Of a DNA stretch of 64,000 nt, positions 43,229-50,850 are shown in pieces. Position numbers and translations under genes: made by a program. Source of the DNA: JABDJZ01 sp047619685 (GTDB taxonomy: Bacteria > Bacteroidota > Rhodothermia > Rhodothermales > UBA10348). Below the pieces are notes generated by a model. The model searched no databases. It had not been told where the DNA came from and saw nothing but the letters and a program-made list of their open reading frames with translations. Position 1 is the stretch's first letter; every line of letters begins with the position of its first letter. The stretch covers positions 1-64,000 of the forward strand of contig JBLHLC010000004.1 of the NCBI GenBank assembly GCA_047619685.1, in the 5' to 3' direction.

Positions 43229-43292
43229 GGCCGAAGGGTACGAACACGCTGGGACCGCCCGCTACCAGAGGCCCCGTGGGGCCAGCGAATTC

Positions 43293-43667
43293 TCAAATCG
43301 TTGACCCAAGCAGCTTGTGGAGCGTCCCGCTCAGCCCCGTGTCGCGCCTGCTGTTGCGGACCACAACCAACTGCTCCCGCAGGTACACATCCTTGCCAGT
43401 TAATTGATATGACCATTGCCGGGCCGTTGTCTCGGCCTCTTCCAGTCTGTCGAATTCGTACACCTCCAACGACTCCTGCCCGTTCAGAATCAGTCGGACG
43501 CTGGAGGTTGCAGGCGCCACAGACCCACCGTGGGGGCGCTCCAGAATAAACACACCCTCATCCTGCAGGGACCTGATGAGCCAGGAAAGGTCGCCGTCGG
43601 GGGCGCTTTGGGTGTTGAGGCTTGTGCAGCCTGCCAGAAGAACGGGGAGAAGAAGAAAGAGGCGCAT
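43293..43667 (-). CDS. Small predicted lipoprotein
   Basis: 124 residues with a textbook lipoprotein signal (LFLLLPVLLAGC, Cys 14). The rest is a compact alpha/beta sequence: WLIRSLQDEGVFILERP, SSVRLILNGQESLEVYEF, LEEAETTARQWSY and VYLREQLVVVRN. I do not recognise a named family; the pattern resembles short bacterial lipoproteins that hold one beta-sheet domain. It lies about 65 bp downstream... on the genome map to the right of the esterase-peptidase start, same strand, so it may be transcribed before that gene. Confidence 0.7.
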   Translation of the reverse strand: MRLFLLLPVLLAGCTSLNTQSAPDGDLSWLIRSLQDEGVFILERPHGGSVAPATSSVRLILNGQESLEVYEFDRLEEAETTARQWSYQLTGKDVYLREQLVVVRNSRRDTGLSGTLHKLLGSTI

Positions 43668-43836
43668 GTCAGTTTCCGGGCTGGTTCACCACACGAATGT
43701 CAATCCGCGTGCCGGGTCGCGGAGGACCGTGTTCTCGACTGGATGATCTGCGCCCCGGCAGGGCCGGTCTACGCTGGGACGAGCGTGAGCGGCGGGCAGA
43801 GGATGGCACCGAAGGCCGAGGCCGAGGGCGGGGCGG

Positions 43837-43870
43837 CCAGTCCTTGGGTCACCTGTCGGTTTTTGAGGAC
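43837..43870. repeat. 34-bp imperfect direct repeat (partner 45834-45867)
   Basis: 29 of 34 bases match 45834-45867 in the same orientation. At the partner site the bases encode, on the minus strand, the last residues of a broken gene (SSEAKR then stop); here the same frame gives SSKTDR then stop. It may be the tail of a second, otherwise lost copy. The surrounding 43668-43924 stretch has no intact gene. Confidence 0.5.
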
Positions 43871-43981
43871 GGGCGCGCCGGCCGCTCCTTGGAGCTATTT
43901 TGTCTATCACAGGCTGACCGGGGCATGGACGTCTCAGCGAATTATTTCGGGGTGGGCAGCACCCATGGCAATCCCAAACAC

Positions 43982-44623
43982 ATGAAGCACGTCCTGCAAT
44001 TCAAGATTACACTCCGGGGCATAAAGCCTCCAATCTGGCGCCGAGTTGTTGTCCCCGAGGAATACTCCTTCTGGAGCCTTCATGTGGCCTTTCAGTCAGC
44101 GATGGACGGCTGGCTGGACTACCACCTGCACCTGTTCTCGGTGCGGCATCCGTACACCCGAAAGCAGGCTCAGATCGGCGTTCCTGACGAGTACGGGGAT
44201 GATTTCCTCCCGGGTTGGGAAATCCCCATAACCAGCTATTTCGGCTTGAACCAGCGAAAGGCCGTCTACGAATATGATTTTGGCGACGGTTGGCTGCATG
44301 ACGTCCGCCTGGAGGCGATCATGCCGGTAGACAAAGGGGAAACCTACCCGCAATGTATCGGCGGCAGGCGGCAGTGTCCTCCCGAGGACTGTGGGGGGAT
44401 CGGCGGATATGCGGAATTCCTAGCCGGCATCTCCGATCCTCAGCATCCGGAACACGAGTCCTATCTGGCGTGGTTGGGAGCCCCGTTCGATCCAGAAGCA
44501 TTTGACCCTTCCAAGGTCATCTTTGACGATCCCGACCGTCGGTGGCGGTTCGCGTTTCTCGAAGACCAAGGCGGTGTTTCCGAAGATGACATGGTGCTGC
44601 CTACCCGGAATCGACGACCCTGA
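43982..44623 (+). CDS. Plasmid pRiA4b ORF-3-like family protein
   Basis: 213 residues from ATG 43982; an in-frame ATG at 43925 is possible but precedes the conserved start. Family motifs: FKITLRGIKPPIWRRVVVPE, WSLHVAFQSAMDGWLDYHLH, YEYDFGDGWLHDVRLE and YPQCIGGRRQCPPEDCGGIGGY. The C-x-x-G-x-x-x-C-P-P-E-D-C-G-G cluster is the hallmark. The family is common on plasmids and near mobile elements, with no proven function; a tie to transposition (IS1096 passenger) has been proposed from context only. It is intact, but the genes right after it are decaying, so the area looks like an acquisition hot spot. Confidence 0.88.
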   Translation: MKHVLQFKITLRGIKPPIWRRVVVPEEYSFWSLHVAFQSAMDGWLDYHLHLFSVRHPYTRKQAQIGVPDEYGDDFLPGWEIPITSYFGLNQRKAVYEYDFGDGWLHDVRLEAIMPVDKGETYPQCIGGRRQCPPEDCGGIGGYAEFLAGISDPQHPEHESYLAWLGAPFDPEAFDPSKVIFDDPDRRWRFAFLEDQGGVSEDDMVLPTRNRRP

Positions 44624-44692
44624 GCCGGGCGAGACCGCCCGAATCATCCCAGCGAGGACACTAGTTATTTCACCCCAATGAGGAGCCCTCGA

Positions 44693-45098
44693 ATGGGCCA
44701 GTCACCTGCCAACAAGATCCAAGCCGCGCACACCGTGCTCTTTGCCAACGGCAACCTGGACGCGATCGGAGAATTCTTTGCGGCGGACTACGTGGCTCAC
44801 GTCACAGACCGCGACATGTACGGTGGTCACGACTTTCTTCGTAAATACCTCGGCATGCTTCACAGTGCCTTTCCTGATCTGGAGGTCGAGGTGGAGATTC
44901 TCCTGGAAGGCGAGGACCGAATTCCTTGGCAAAGAACCCTGAAAGGGACCCACGAGGGCGCCTTCAAGGGCTTCCCTGCCCGTGGTCGTCAACTCGTTTG
45001 GCGACATGGTCAGGAGCCGGTTCCGAGAGGGCCTCATCGCAGAGGATTGGTCGATCTCAGATCTCGCTGAGCGTCTCCTGTTTGCGAGGAAGCATTGA
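44693..45098 (+). pseudogene. Frameshifted SnoaL-like (ester cyclase) gene
   Basis: The first frame (ATG 44693, or 44678) encodes a SnoaL/NTF2-like protein: FANGNLDAIGEFFAADYVAH, GGHDFLRKYLGMLHSAFPDL, GEDRIPWQRTLKGTHEGAF and GFPARGRQLVW. After W-R at about 45002 the frame turns to Arg/Pro-rich nonsense. The next frame takes over exactly there with DMVRSRFREGLIAEDWSISD and L-A-E-R-L-L-F, the normal family ending, to TGA 45098. A single missing base near 45002-45005 explains this. Either a real dead gene or a base-call error. Confidence 0.8.
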
Positions 45099-45190
45099 AC
45101 CGGCCAACCGGCAAGTGAGTTACTCGCCGCAAATTAGCCAGCCCTCGCGCGACGCTCCCACACCCCCAGAAACCTCAGGACCCGGCCTAC

Positions 45191-45425
45191 ATGCTCGAAC
45201 TGTGAATGCTGTCACCGGGACCTCCCCTACGATTCACCTGATGCGATGATCTGCACCTTCGAGTGCACGTTCTGCCGCGGTTGTGCGGAGGGGATCCTGG
45301 ACTCCGTTTGTCCAAACTGCGGAGGCAATTTCGCGGCGCGACCGATTCGCCCCGCAAAGCACATTGAGAAGCATCCTCCCTCTCGAAAGCGGGTATTGAA
45401 GGAGGCACGGTGCCCGCCAGCCTGA
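45191..45425 (+). pseudogene. DUF1272 gene with a damaged 5' end
   Basis: The main frame gives NCECCHRDLPYDSPDAMIC, then TFECTFCRGCAEGILDSVCP and NCGGNFAARPIRPAKHIEKH to TGA 45423-45425, a DUF1272 protein with its Cys pairs intact. But no start codon is in frame ahead of the first Cys. An ATG at 45191 begins ATGCTCGAACTG, matching the family start M-L-E-L, in another frame; joining the two frames requires about 11 lost bases between two GAACTG copies. A shorter product from ATG 45246 (59 residues) is the only directly translatable form and lacks the first metal site. Function of the family is unknown. Confidence 0.75.
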
Positions 45426-45456
45426 AGGAGATGGAGTACCAAGCCAAATTGAAAGC

Positions 45457-45804
45457 ATGGATCAGCTCAACTACGACGGCCGGCGGTTCGTTGCCATCGC
45501 CAACTCCGCGAACGGAGAAGTGAGCGCACGGACCGTGTTTCACTACCGGCAGCGCGACGACCTTGTGTGGGCGACCTATGAGGGCGGCGGCGTCCGCTTT
45601 GGCACGCTGGTCGCCACTGTGGATGGCTCAGGTCGGCTCGATATGCGGTACTCACACGTCAACGCCTCAGGCGAATTGATGACGGGTACGTGCCGGTCCA
45701 ACCCGGAATTACTGGTGGACGGCCGATTGCGTCTACACGAAAGTTGGCACTGGACGAGCGGAGACAGGAGCCGCGGGGAGTCAGTCGTGGAGGAGGTCGT
45801 CTGA
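45457..45804 (+). CDS. Small conserved protein of unknown function
   Basis: 115 residues, intact. Features: NYDGRRFVAIANSANGEVSA, FHYRQRDDLVWATYEGGGVR, GRLDMRYSHVNASGELMTG and HESWHWTSGDRSRGESVVEE. This matches a small single-domain beta-rich family found in many Bacteroidota and Firmicutes; some database entries call it N-acetylglutamate synthase, but nothing in the sequence supports that activity, so I leave function open. It is the one undamaged member of this group of small genes, flanked by damaged ones on both sides. Confidence 0.75.
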   Translation: MDQLNYDGRRFVAIANSANGEVSARTVFHYRQRDDLVWATYEGGGVRFGTLVATVDGSGRLDMRYSHVNASGELMTGTCRSNPELLVDGRLRLHESWHWTSGDRSRGESVVEEVV

Positions 45805-45845
45805 TAGCGGGCGCGGCGTGCGTGCTGTAATGACCAGTCCTTGGC

Positions 45846-46216
45846 TCACCTTTTGGCTTCTGAGGACACCGGATAGTCCGGGATGAGCGTTTCGCCCTCG
45901 GCCAGCATCTTCCAGGCGAACGCGGTCTTCTGAAACCGACCCCTTGCCCCGTCCAGTTCTGCCTCGGTGATGGGCCGAGGCGTCGCCAGGTCCGCGCCAG
46001 CGGCCATGGCGTACCGAAATCACTGATGCCCTATCCACTGGCGACCAGCCCGAAGAATCCCCACTCCAGTCCGAGCACCGTTTCGAGCGCGTAGTGCGTC
46101 ATGTCGTGGAGCGCGAAGAACTCACCCTCGCGGCGCTGCCACGTCGCGCTCCCGTCGGCGCGATCAAATCGCAGCACGCACGAGCCGTCGGACTTGCGGG
46201 TGAAAGACACATTCAT
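45846..46216 (-). pseudogene. Broken conserved hypothetical gene (nonsense codon plus frameshift)
   Basis: Minus strand. From ATG 46216 the frame reads NVSFTRKSDGSCVLRFDRAD, REGEFFALHDMTHYALETVL and GLEWGFFGLVASG, then TAG at 46031, and continues sensibly with G-I-S-D-F-G-T-P-W-P. After that the message moves to another frame: ADLATPRPITEAELDGARGR, FQKTAFAWKMLAEGETLIPD and Y-P-V-S-S-E-A-K-R before TGA. TGG to TAG plus one indel explains both breaks. The H-D-M-T-H-(Y/F) and G-x-(F)-G-x-(V/L)-A-S-G parts resemble a small conserved hypothetical family with no known role. Confidence 0.75.
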
Positions 46217-46234
46217 GGCCGCATGATTCTGGAT

Positions 46235-47305
46235 TTAGGACAGAACCGCAACACTCTTGACCTGCACGTAGACCTCCTGACCGGGGCGAAGGCCCAATTT
46301 GGTAACGGACATCCGGCTGACGTGCGCAAGAAGCGGGACTCCGCCCGCCAGGAGCCGGATGACGGCCTTCTCATCGTGCGAGGCATCCACCTCGTCTACG
46401 GTTGCCGGCACAATATTCAGGATGCTTGTGCCCTCCTGACGCGCCAGCGTCAGGGAGACATCTCGCGCCCGTATGCGCACCCGCGCCGGCGTGCCTGGGG
46501 GCACCGGGTCCGATGTCGCGCGAAAAAGTCCCGCAGCCGTCCGAATCTCGAGCAGGCGATGCTCTGTGTCATACCCCGACACGGAGCCCGTCAAGACGGA
46601 CTCCGCGTCTGAACGGTGACTCAAGGGCAGGTCGAGCCGTGCGAGCATCTGGGCCAACGGCCCAGATGCTCGGATGGCGCCGGCCTCGATCAGGGCGAGG
46701 TGGTCCGCGATGCGGGCCACCTCGTCGAGGTCGTGGGTCACGTAGAGAATCGGAATATCCAGGCGTTCGCGGAGCCGAACGAGGTGGGCCAGGACGTCCT
46801 TTCGCGATGCTGCGTCCAGCGCCGAAACCGGTTCATCCATCAGCAGGATCCGCGGATCGGTGAGCAGCGCCCTCGCCACGGCCACCCGCTGACTTTCGCC
46901 GCCCGAGAGTTTGTCCGGTCGGCGTTCCATCAGCCCCCTTAATCCCATCATGTCCGCGGCTTCACCAACAGCAAGAGAACTGGCAGCCACACCGTGCCTT
47001 CCGCGGCGTTTGGCACCGAACTCCAGGTTCTGCTTTACCGTGAGGTGTGGCAAGAGGCTGGGGTGTTGAAACACGAACCCGGCGCGACGTCTGAAAGCCG
47101 GCAACCTGACTGATTCGTCCTGCCAGACTTCACCGCCGATCCGGATGGTTCCGTCGGCCCGCTCCAGGCCAGCCATCGACCGGAGGAGAAGCGTCTTGCC
47201 GGCTCCAGAGGGACCAATCACCGCCGTCACGCCCTCGGCGGGCATTTCCAGCTGAGCGTCCAGCAGCCCACCGAATTTCAGATTCGCGAAGATGCTCATC
47301 GCCAC
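46235..47305 (-). CDS. modC: Molybdate ABC transporter ATP-binding protein
   Basis: 356 residues; start at 47305 or 47299, both inside the modB end. ATPase domain: GPSGAGKTLLLRSMAGLERA, FVFQHPSLLPHLTVKQNLEFG, signature LSGGESQRVAVARALLTDP, Walker B ILLMDEPVSALD and IPILYVTHDLDEVARIAD. A C-terminal TOBE/Mop-like domain from about 290 (RIRARDVSLTLARQEGTSIL, VIRLLAGGVPLLAHVSRMSV) binds molybdate and regulates ATPase activity. It closes the modABC operon. The decayed hypothetical gene lies 18 bp further on. Confidence 0.95.
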   Translation of the reverse strand: MAMSIFANLKFGGLLDAQLEMPAEGVTAVIGPSGAGKTLLLRSMAGLERADGTIRIGGEVWQDESVRLPAFRRRAGFVFQHPSLLPHLTVKQNLEFGAKRRGRHGVAASSLAVGEAADMMGLRGLMERRPDKLSGGESQRVAVARALLTDPRILLMDEPVSALDAASRKDVLAHLVRLRERLDIPILYVTHDLDEVARIADHLALIEAGAIRASGPLAQMLARLDLPLSHRSDAESVLTGSVSGYDTEHRLLEIRTAAGLFRATSDPVPPGTPARVRIRARDVSLTLARQEGTSILNIVPATVDEVDASHDEKAVIRLLAGGVPLLAHVSRMSVTKLGLRPGQEVYVQVKSVAVLS

Positions 47306-47973
47306 ACCCCTGCCGACCGCCCATTGAGGCCGTACACAAGAAGTAGCAGGACGAAGGACAATCCCAGCAATCCGCCGGAAAGAACGTGCGCGCGGACGAA
47401 CTCCAGCGATTCCACGTGTTCATAGATCGCCACAGAGAGGACTTTGGTCTGGCCTGGGATCGAGCCACCAATCATCAGGACCACCCCGAACTCGCCCACC
47501 GTGTGGGCAAATCCCAAAACCGCTGCCGTCAGAAATCCCGGCCTGGCCAGCGGGACAGCCACGTTCCAGAACCGGTCCCAGGGTCCGGCTCCCAATGTGG
47601 CTGCGGCTTCCATGGGCATGTGACCAATGGCATCGAAGGCGTGCCTGATGGGACGCACCACGAACGGAAGCGAGTACAGAACCGAGCCAATGACCAGGCC
47701 CCAAAAGGTGAAGGCCAGGCCTGAATCCGCGCCAAGAAACCGGGAGACCGGCCCGGACGGCGCGAGAAGAAGCAGCAAGTAAAACCCGAGAACGGTCGGC
47801 GGCAGAACCAGCGGCAGGGCGACAAGCGCATCGACCACAAACCGCATTCGGTTTTTGGTTCGGTGGAGCCACCAGGCCAGTGGCGTTCCGACCGCCAGAA
47901 GGACGACCGTGGTCATCATCGCCAGGCGCAGCGTCACCCACGCGGCTTGAAGATCCGGATGAATGGTCTCCAT
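47296..47973 (-). CDS. modB: Molybdate ABC transporter permease
   Basis: 225 residues, about five membrane segments. The inner-membrane transport signature EAAATLGAGPWDRFWNVAVP near residue 140 is the ATPase contact loop (E-A-A-x-x-x-G-A). Others: LPLVLPPTVLGFYLLLLLAP, VLGFAHTVGEFGVVLMIGGS and IPGQTKVLSVAIYEHVESLE, all standard for ModB. Its ATG directly follows the modA stop (TAGATG) and its end overlaps modC by 10 or 4 nt, so translation is tightly coupled. Confidence 0.96.
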   Translation of the reverse strand: METIHPDLQAAWVTLRLAMMTTVVLLAVGTPLAWWLHRTKNRMRFVVDALVALPLVLPPTVLGFYLLLLLAPSGPVSRFLGADSGLAFTFWGLVIGSVLYSLPFVVRPIRHAFDAIGHMPMEAAATLGAGPWDRFWNVAVPLARPGFLTAAVLGFAHTVGEFGVVLMIGGSIPGQTKVLSVAIYEHVESLEFVRAHVLSGGLLGLSFVLLLLVYGLNGRSAGVWR

Positions 47974-48780
47974 CTAGCGGCCTTGCGCCCCGACTGGCAG
48001 GGCGTATCCGGCGTCGGTTATGATTGTGGCAGCTTGTTGGCTCAATGCGAATCTCTTGAAACTGCGCGTGGCGTCTGTGTCCCGCAGAACAACGGCGCCT
48101 TGCAACACCTCAGGATACAAGGAATCCGGCACGATCCACACGGGCGCCCGGTCAACCATGGATAGCGACACGACGGCGGCCTGGGCATTGCCTGACACGG
48201 CGAACTGGTAGGCCTGTAGTACGTTTTCGCCCTGGACCCTTGAAGCCGGGCTGGACAACGCGTCCAGAATGGCCGCGGCGGCGACACCGTAAGGCGCAAG
48301 CTTGGGATTTGCCAAGGCCACGCGGTTGGTCGGGTCGGCCAGAACCGCCTTCTCCGCGGCCCCGGACTCCGCGGCTCCGGGCTCCCCAGCCCCACCATCT
48401 CCTGGCTCCGCGACCACTGCCCCCGCAGCCCGCTCGCCCCCGGAACCGGACCCAGGCGTCCAGACCACGACCACGCCCCGCGCATAGGTCCACCGCGAAC
48501 CCGGGAGCGCCGTCCCGTTCCGCGCCAAGAGTGCAGGCCGAAGCGTGTCCGCTGCAAAAAAGACGTCGAAGGGCGCTCCGGCCTCTATCTGTGAGTAGAG
48601 CTTCCCCGTCGAACTGGAGACCACCGTGGCCGGAATTCCGGTTTCCTGGGTGAAGGCCTTTGCCAAAACACCCGCGGTCCGGGAAAAATTGGCCGAGGAG
48701 GCAATCAGGAGCGGCGGCGGCGAGGTCGGACTACCCTGGCAACCGGCCAGAAACGCGCCGAGAAGGAGGCGCCTGATCAT
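47974..48780 (-). CDS. modA: Molybdate-binding lipoprotein of the ABC transporter
   Basis: 268 residues. Lipoprotein signal (LLLGAFLAGC, Cys 14), so it is membrane-anchored instead of free periplasmic. ModA motifs: LLIASSANFSRTAGVLAKAF (first oxyanion-binding Ser), VVSSSTGKLYSQIEAGAPFD (second) and VFFAADTLRPALL, RVALANPKLAPYGVAAAAI, and VSLSMVDRAPVWIVPDSLYP. Unusual is a Gly/Ala/Glu-rich insertion at about residues 109-145 with no counterpart in typical ModA; it should form a flexible surface loop. The start overlaps the stop of the agmatinase-like gene by 4 nt. Confidence 0.93.
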   Translation of the reverse strand: MIRRLLLGAFLAGCQGSPTSPPPLLIASSANFSRTAGVLAKAFTQETGIPATVVSSSTGKLYSQIEAGAPFDVFFAADTLRPALLARNGTALPGSRWTYARGVVVVWTPGSGSGGERAAGAVVAEPGDGGAGEPGAAESGAAEKAVLADPTNRVALANPKLAPYGVAAAAILDALSSPASRVQGENVLQAYQFAVSGNAQAAVVSLSMVDRAPVWIVPDSLYPEVLQGAVVLRDTDATRSFKRFALSQQAATIITDAGYALPVGAQGR

Positions 48781-49610
48781 TGCCCGCGAGCCATGGCTGC
48801 CATCAACTCGCGCGCCAGTTTTGCGGCAACCATTGCAGTGACTCCCTGGATGTCCCGCGCTGGATTTAACTCGACGATATCGGCGCCCACGATCCGGCCT
48901 TCCAGTCCTTGCAGCATGCCTATTACATCGCGCGTGGAGGGGCCACCCGGCTCATGATGCGACACGCCCGGCGCAAACGCAGGATCCAGAACATCCAGAT
49001 CCAACGACACATAGATCGGCCCTTCAACCGGCGGAAGCGGCCCGAACCCGTGCCTCATCTCCAGCGTCTCGACCCCGAATCGGTCCCCCTGCGCCCGCTG
49101 GTGGGTGGTTAACGTGCGGACGCCTACCTGAACCAGGCGGGTCGCCAAGCCGTCCTCCATTATGCGTGCGAATGGGCAGGCGTGAGAAAACCGGTCTCCC
49201 TCAAACTGGTCGTACAAGTCCGCGTGGGCGTCCAGGTGTACGATGGTCAATCCAGGGTGGCGGGCCGCAAACGCACGAAGGACGGGAAACGAAACACTGT
49301 GGTCCCCCCCGATTGAAAGCAGCGGACCCGACTCGGCGAGGTGGCGCGCCACCTCCCGCGTGATCAGGTCCCGCTCCGCCTCCCTCCGCTTGGCAGCCTC
49401 TGGAGATCCGTCCCAGCGGGTACCGCCCGGCGTCTGAAATGCTACGGACCCGACATCGTGCCAGGCCCCTTCCGGCCATTCCGCGCCATCCTCGGCAAAC
49501 GCGTTGGCAGAAGGAGATTGCAATGCCTCTCGAACCGCATCCGGACCGTGCGCCGGCCCTCGCTTGAAGGACGAGGATGCGTCGTATGGTATGCCCAGTA
49601 GCCGAATCAT
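48777..49610 (-). CDS. Agmatinase/arginase family ureohydrolase
   Basis: 277 residues. Binuclear manganese site motifs complete: SIGGDHSVSFPVLRA, VHLDAHADLYDQFEG and YVSLDLDVLDPAFAPGVSHH. H in FSHACPFARI and the later ADIVELNPARDIQG also match. The family splits C-N bonds of guanidino compounds to release urea (agmatinase, arginase, formiminoglutamase, guanidinobutyrase). The S-H-x-x-P-F and P-G-V-S-H-x-E-P-G-G-P-S sequences favour agmatinase-like over arginase, but the substrate is not certain. It overlaps modA by 4 nt and follows ddl by 7 bp. Confidence 0.9.
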   Translation of the reverse strand: MIRLLGIPYDASSSFKRGPAHGPDAVREALQSPSANAFAEDGAEWPEGAWHDVGSVAFQTPGGTRWDGSPEAAKRREAERDLITREVARHLAESGPLLSIGGDHSVSFPVLRAFAARHPGLTIVHLDAHADLYDQFEGDRFSHACPFARIMEDGLATRLVQVGVRTLTTHQRAQGDRFGVETLEMRHGFGPLPPVEGPIYVSLDLDVLDPAFAPGVSHHEPGGPSTRDVIGMLQGLEGRIVGADIVELNPARDIQGVTAMVAAKLARELMAAMARGQ

Positions 49611-49617
49611 ACCAAGG

Positions 49618-50850
49618 TCAGCCTTTCGAGCCCTTGAGTCCGCCCAGGTCCTTTTCCGAGAGGAGGTTCACGTCGTAGGAACGTATGCGTCCGGCCTGGC
49701 GGACGAAACGCTCGAGACCCAGCGTCAGTACTTCGTCCAAAAGTTCGGGGAAAGCCACGCCCGTCGGTTCCCAAAGGTAAAACGACAGAGAGCCCGGCAT
49801 CGTGTTGATCTCGTTGAAATAGAATTTCCCGGTGTCACCGTCCAGCAGAAAGTCGATGCGTACCACGCCCTGGCAGTCGAAAGCCTCGAAGATTTGGACC
49901 GCCAGTCCTCTCACGTCCGCGGTCATTTGCTCAGAGACCGCCGCGGGAATTTTGCGGTCCAGCGAGGCCATTCCCTGCGCGCCCGCCTTTGTCCCGCCCG
50001 TTCTCAGGTACTTGTCCCTGAAGGAGAGAAGTTCGTCTCCCGAGAGCGGCTCCTCCAGCACGGATGGCCTGGCGGCGCTTTGCCTTCCCAGTACGGAGCA
50101 ATTGAGTTCTCGCAGGTTCGTGACCGCCTTCTCCACGACGACAACCTCGTCGTACCGGAAAGCCTCCTCCACCGCCGCGTCGAGTTCGTCCCTTGTTGAG
50201 GCTTTTGTGATGCCAATCGAGGAGCCCAACGACGCCGGTTTTACGATGACCGGGAAACCCAGTGTTCCCATGACGCGGTCCAGGATAGCCTCCTCACAGC
50301 CCGCCCAGGCCGACTCCGCGAACGACTCAAACGGGACCTGAGGAATATCAAACGTGGCGGCCCAGCGTTTGGCGGCCACCTTGTCCATGGCCAGACCGGC
50401 TGCGACGGGTCCGCTTCCAGCATACGCGACACCCAGGGTCTCGCACAGCCCTTGCAACGAGCCATTCTCTCCGGCACCCCCGTGAAGGACTGGAAGAACG
50501 ACCTCGATATGGAGTCGCGGACCGGGCCGGAGAACCGCAGAGAGCCGACCCCGAAAGGACCCGTCGGGAATGCGAGTCAGGCAAAGCCCACCCGCTCCCG
50601 GTGCTATCTGAACCCTAAAGAGTGACGCCGATTCTTCGAGCGTTTTTTTGAACGTCTCTGCGTTTCTCAAGGCGGCGCCCGACCACCATTTTCCGTCCTT
50701 TGCAATGTAGACCGGCACGACCTCCCAACGGTCGGTGCGCAGCGCGGCCATGGCTTGTAGAGCCGAGATGACGGACACCTCGTGCTCGGGAGAAACACCC
50801 CCGAAAAAGACGCCCACCGTGCGCCTGTCTGACGGGGAGGTTGGTGTCAT
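49618..50850 (-). CDS. ddl: D-alanine--D-alanine ligase
   Basis: 410 residues from ATG 50850, in an ATGA overlap with the dihydroorotase gene; the frame goes further up but the conserved start (TVGVFFGGVSPEHEVSVISA) is here. ATP-grasp signatures: LPVLHGGAGENGSLQGLCET, AYAGSGPVAAGLAMDK, FPVIVKPASLGSSIGITKAS, RELNCSVLG and VVRIDFLLDGDTGKFYFNEI then NTMPG. Joins two D-Ala for peptidoglycan precursor. The substrate-loop K-Y-L-R-T-G-G-T-K-A-G region is longer than in E. coli DdlB, and overall it is of the larger DdlA-like type. alr is 2.6 kb away on the other strand. Confidence 0.96.
   Translation of the reverse strand: MTPTSPSDRRTVGVFFGGVSPEHEVSVISALQAMAALRTDRWEVVPVYIAKDGKWWSGAALRNAETFKKTLEESASLFRVQIAPGAGGLCLTRIPDGSFRGRLSAVLRPGPRLHIEVVLPVLHGGAGENGSLQGLCETLGVAYAGSGPVAAGLAMDKVAAKRWAATFDIPQVPFESFAESAWAGCEEAILDRVMGTLGFPVIVKPASLGSSIGITKASTRDELDAAVEEAFRYDEVVVVEKAVTNLRELNCSVLGRQSAARPSVLEEPLSGDELLSFRDKYLRTGGTKAGAQGMASLDRKIPAAVSEQMTADVRGLAVQIFEAFDCQGVVRIDFLLDGDTGKFYFNEINTMPGSLSFYLWEPTGVAFPELLDEVLTLGLERFVRQAGRIRSYDVNLLSEKDLGGLKGSKG

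Noticed and set aside
43622..43981. Upstream extension of the pRiA4b ORF-3-like gene
   Set aside because: The 120 extra codons overlap the lipoprotein gene start and are Gly/Arg-rich; the conserved family start is at 43982.
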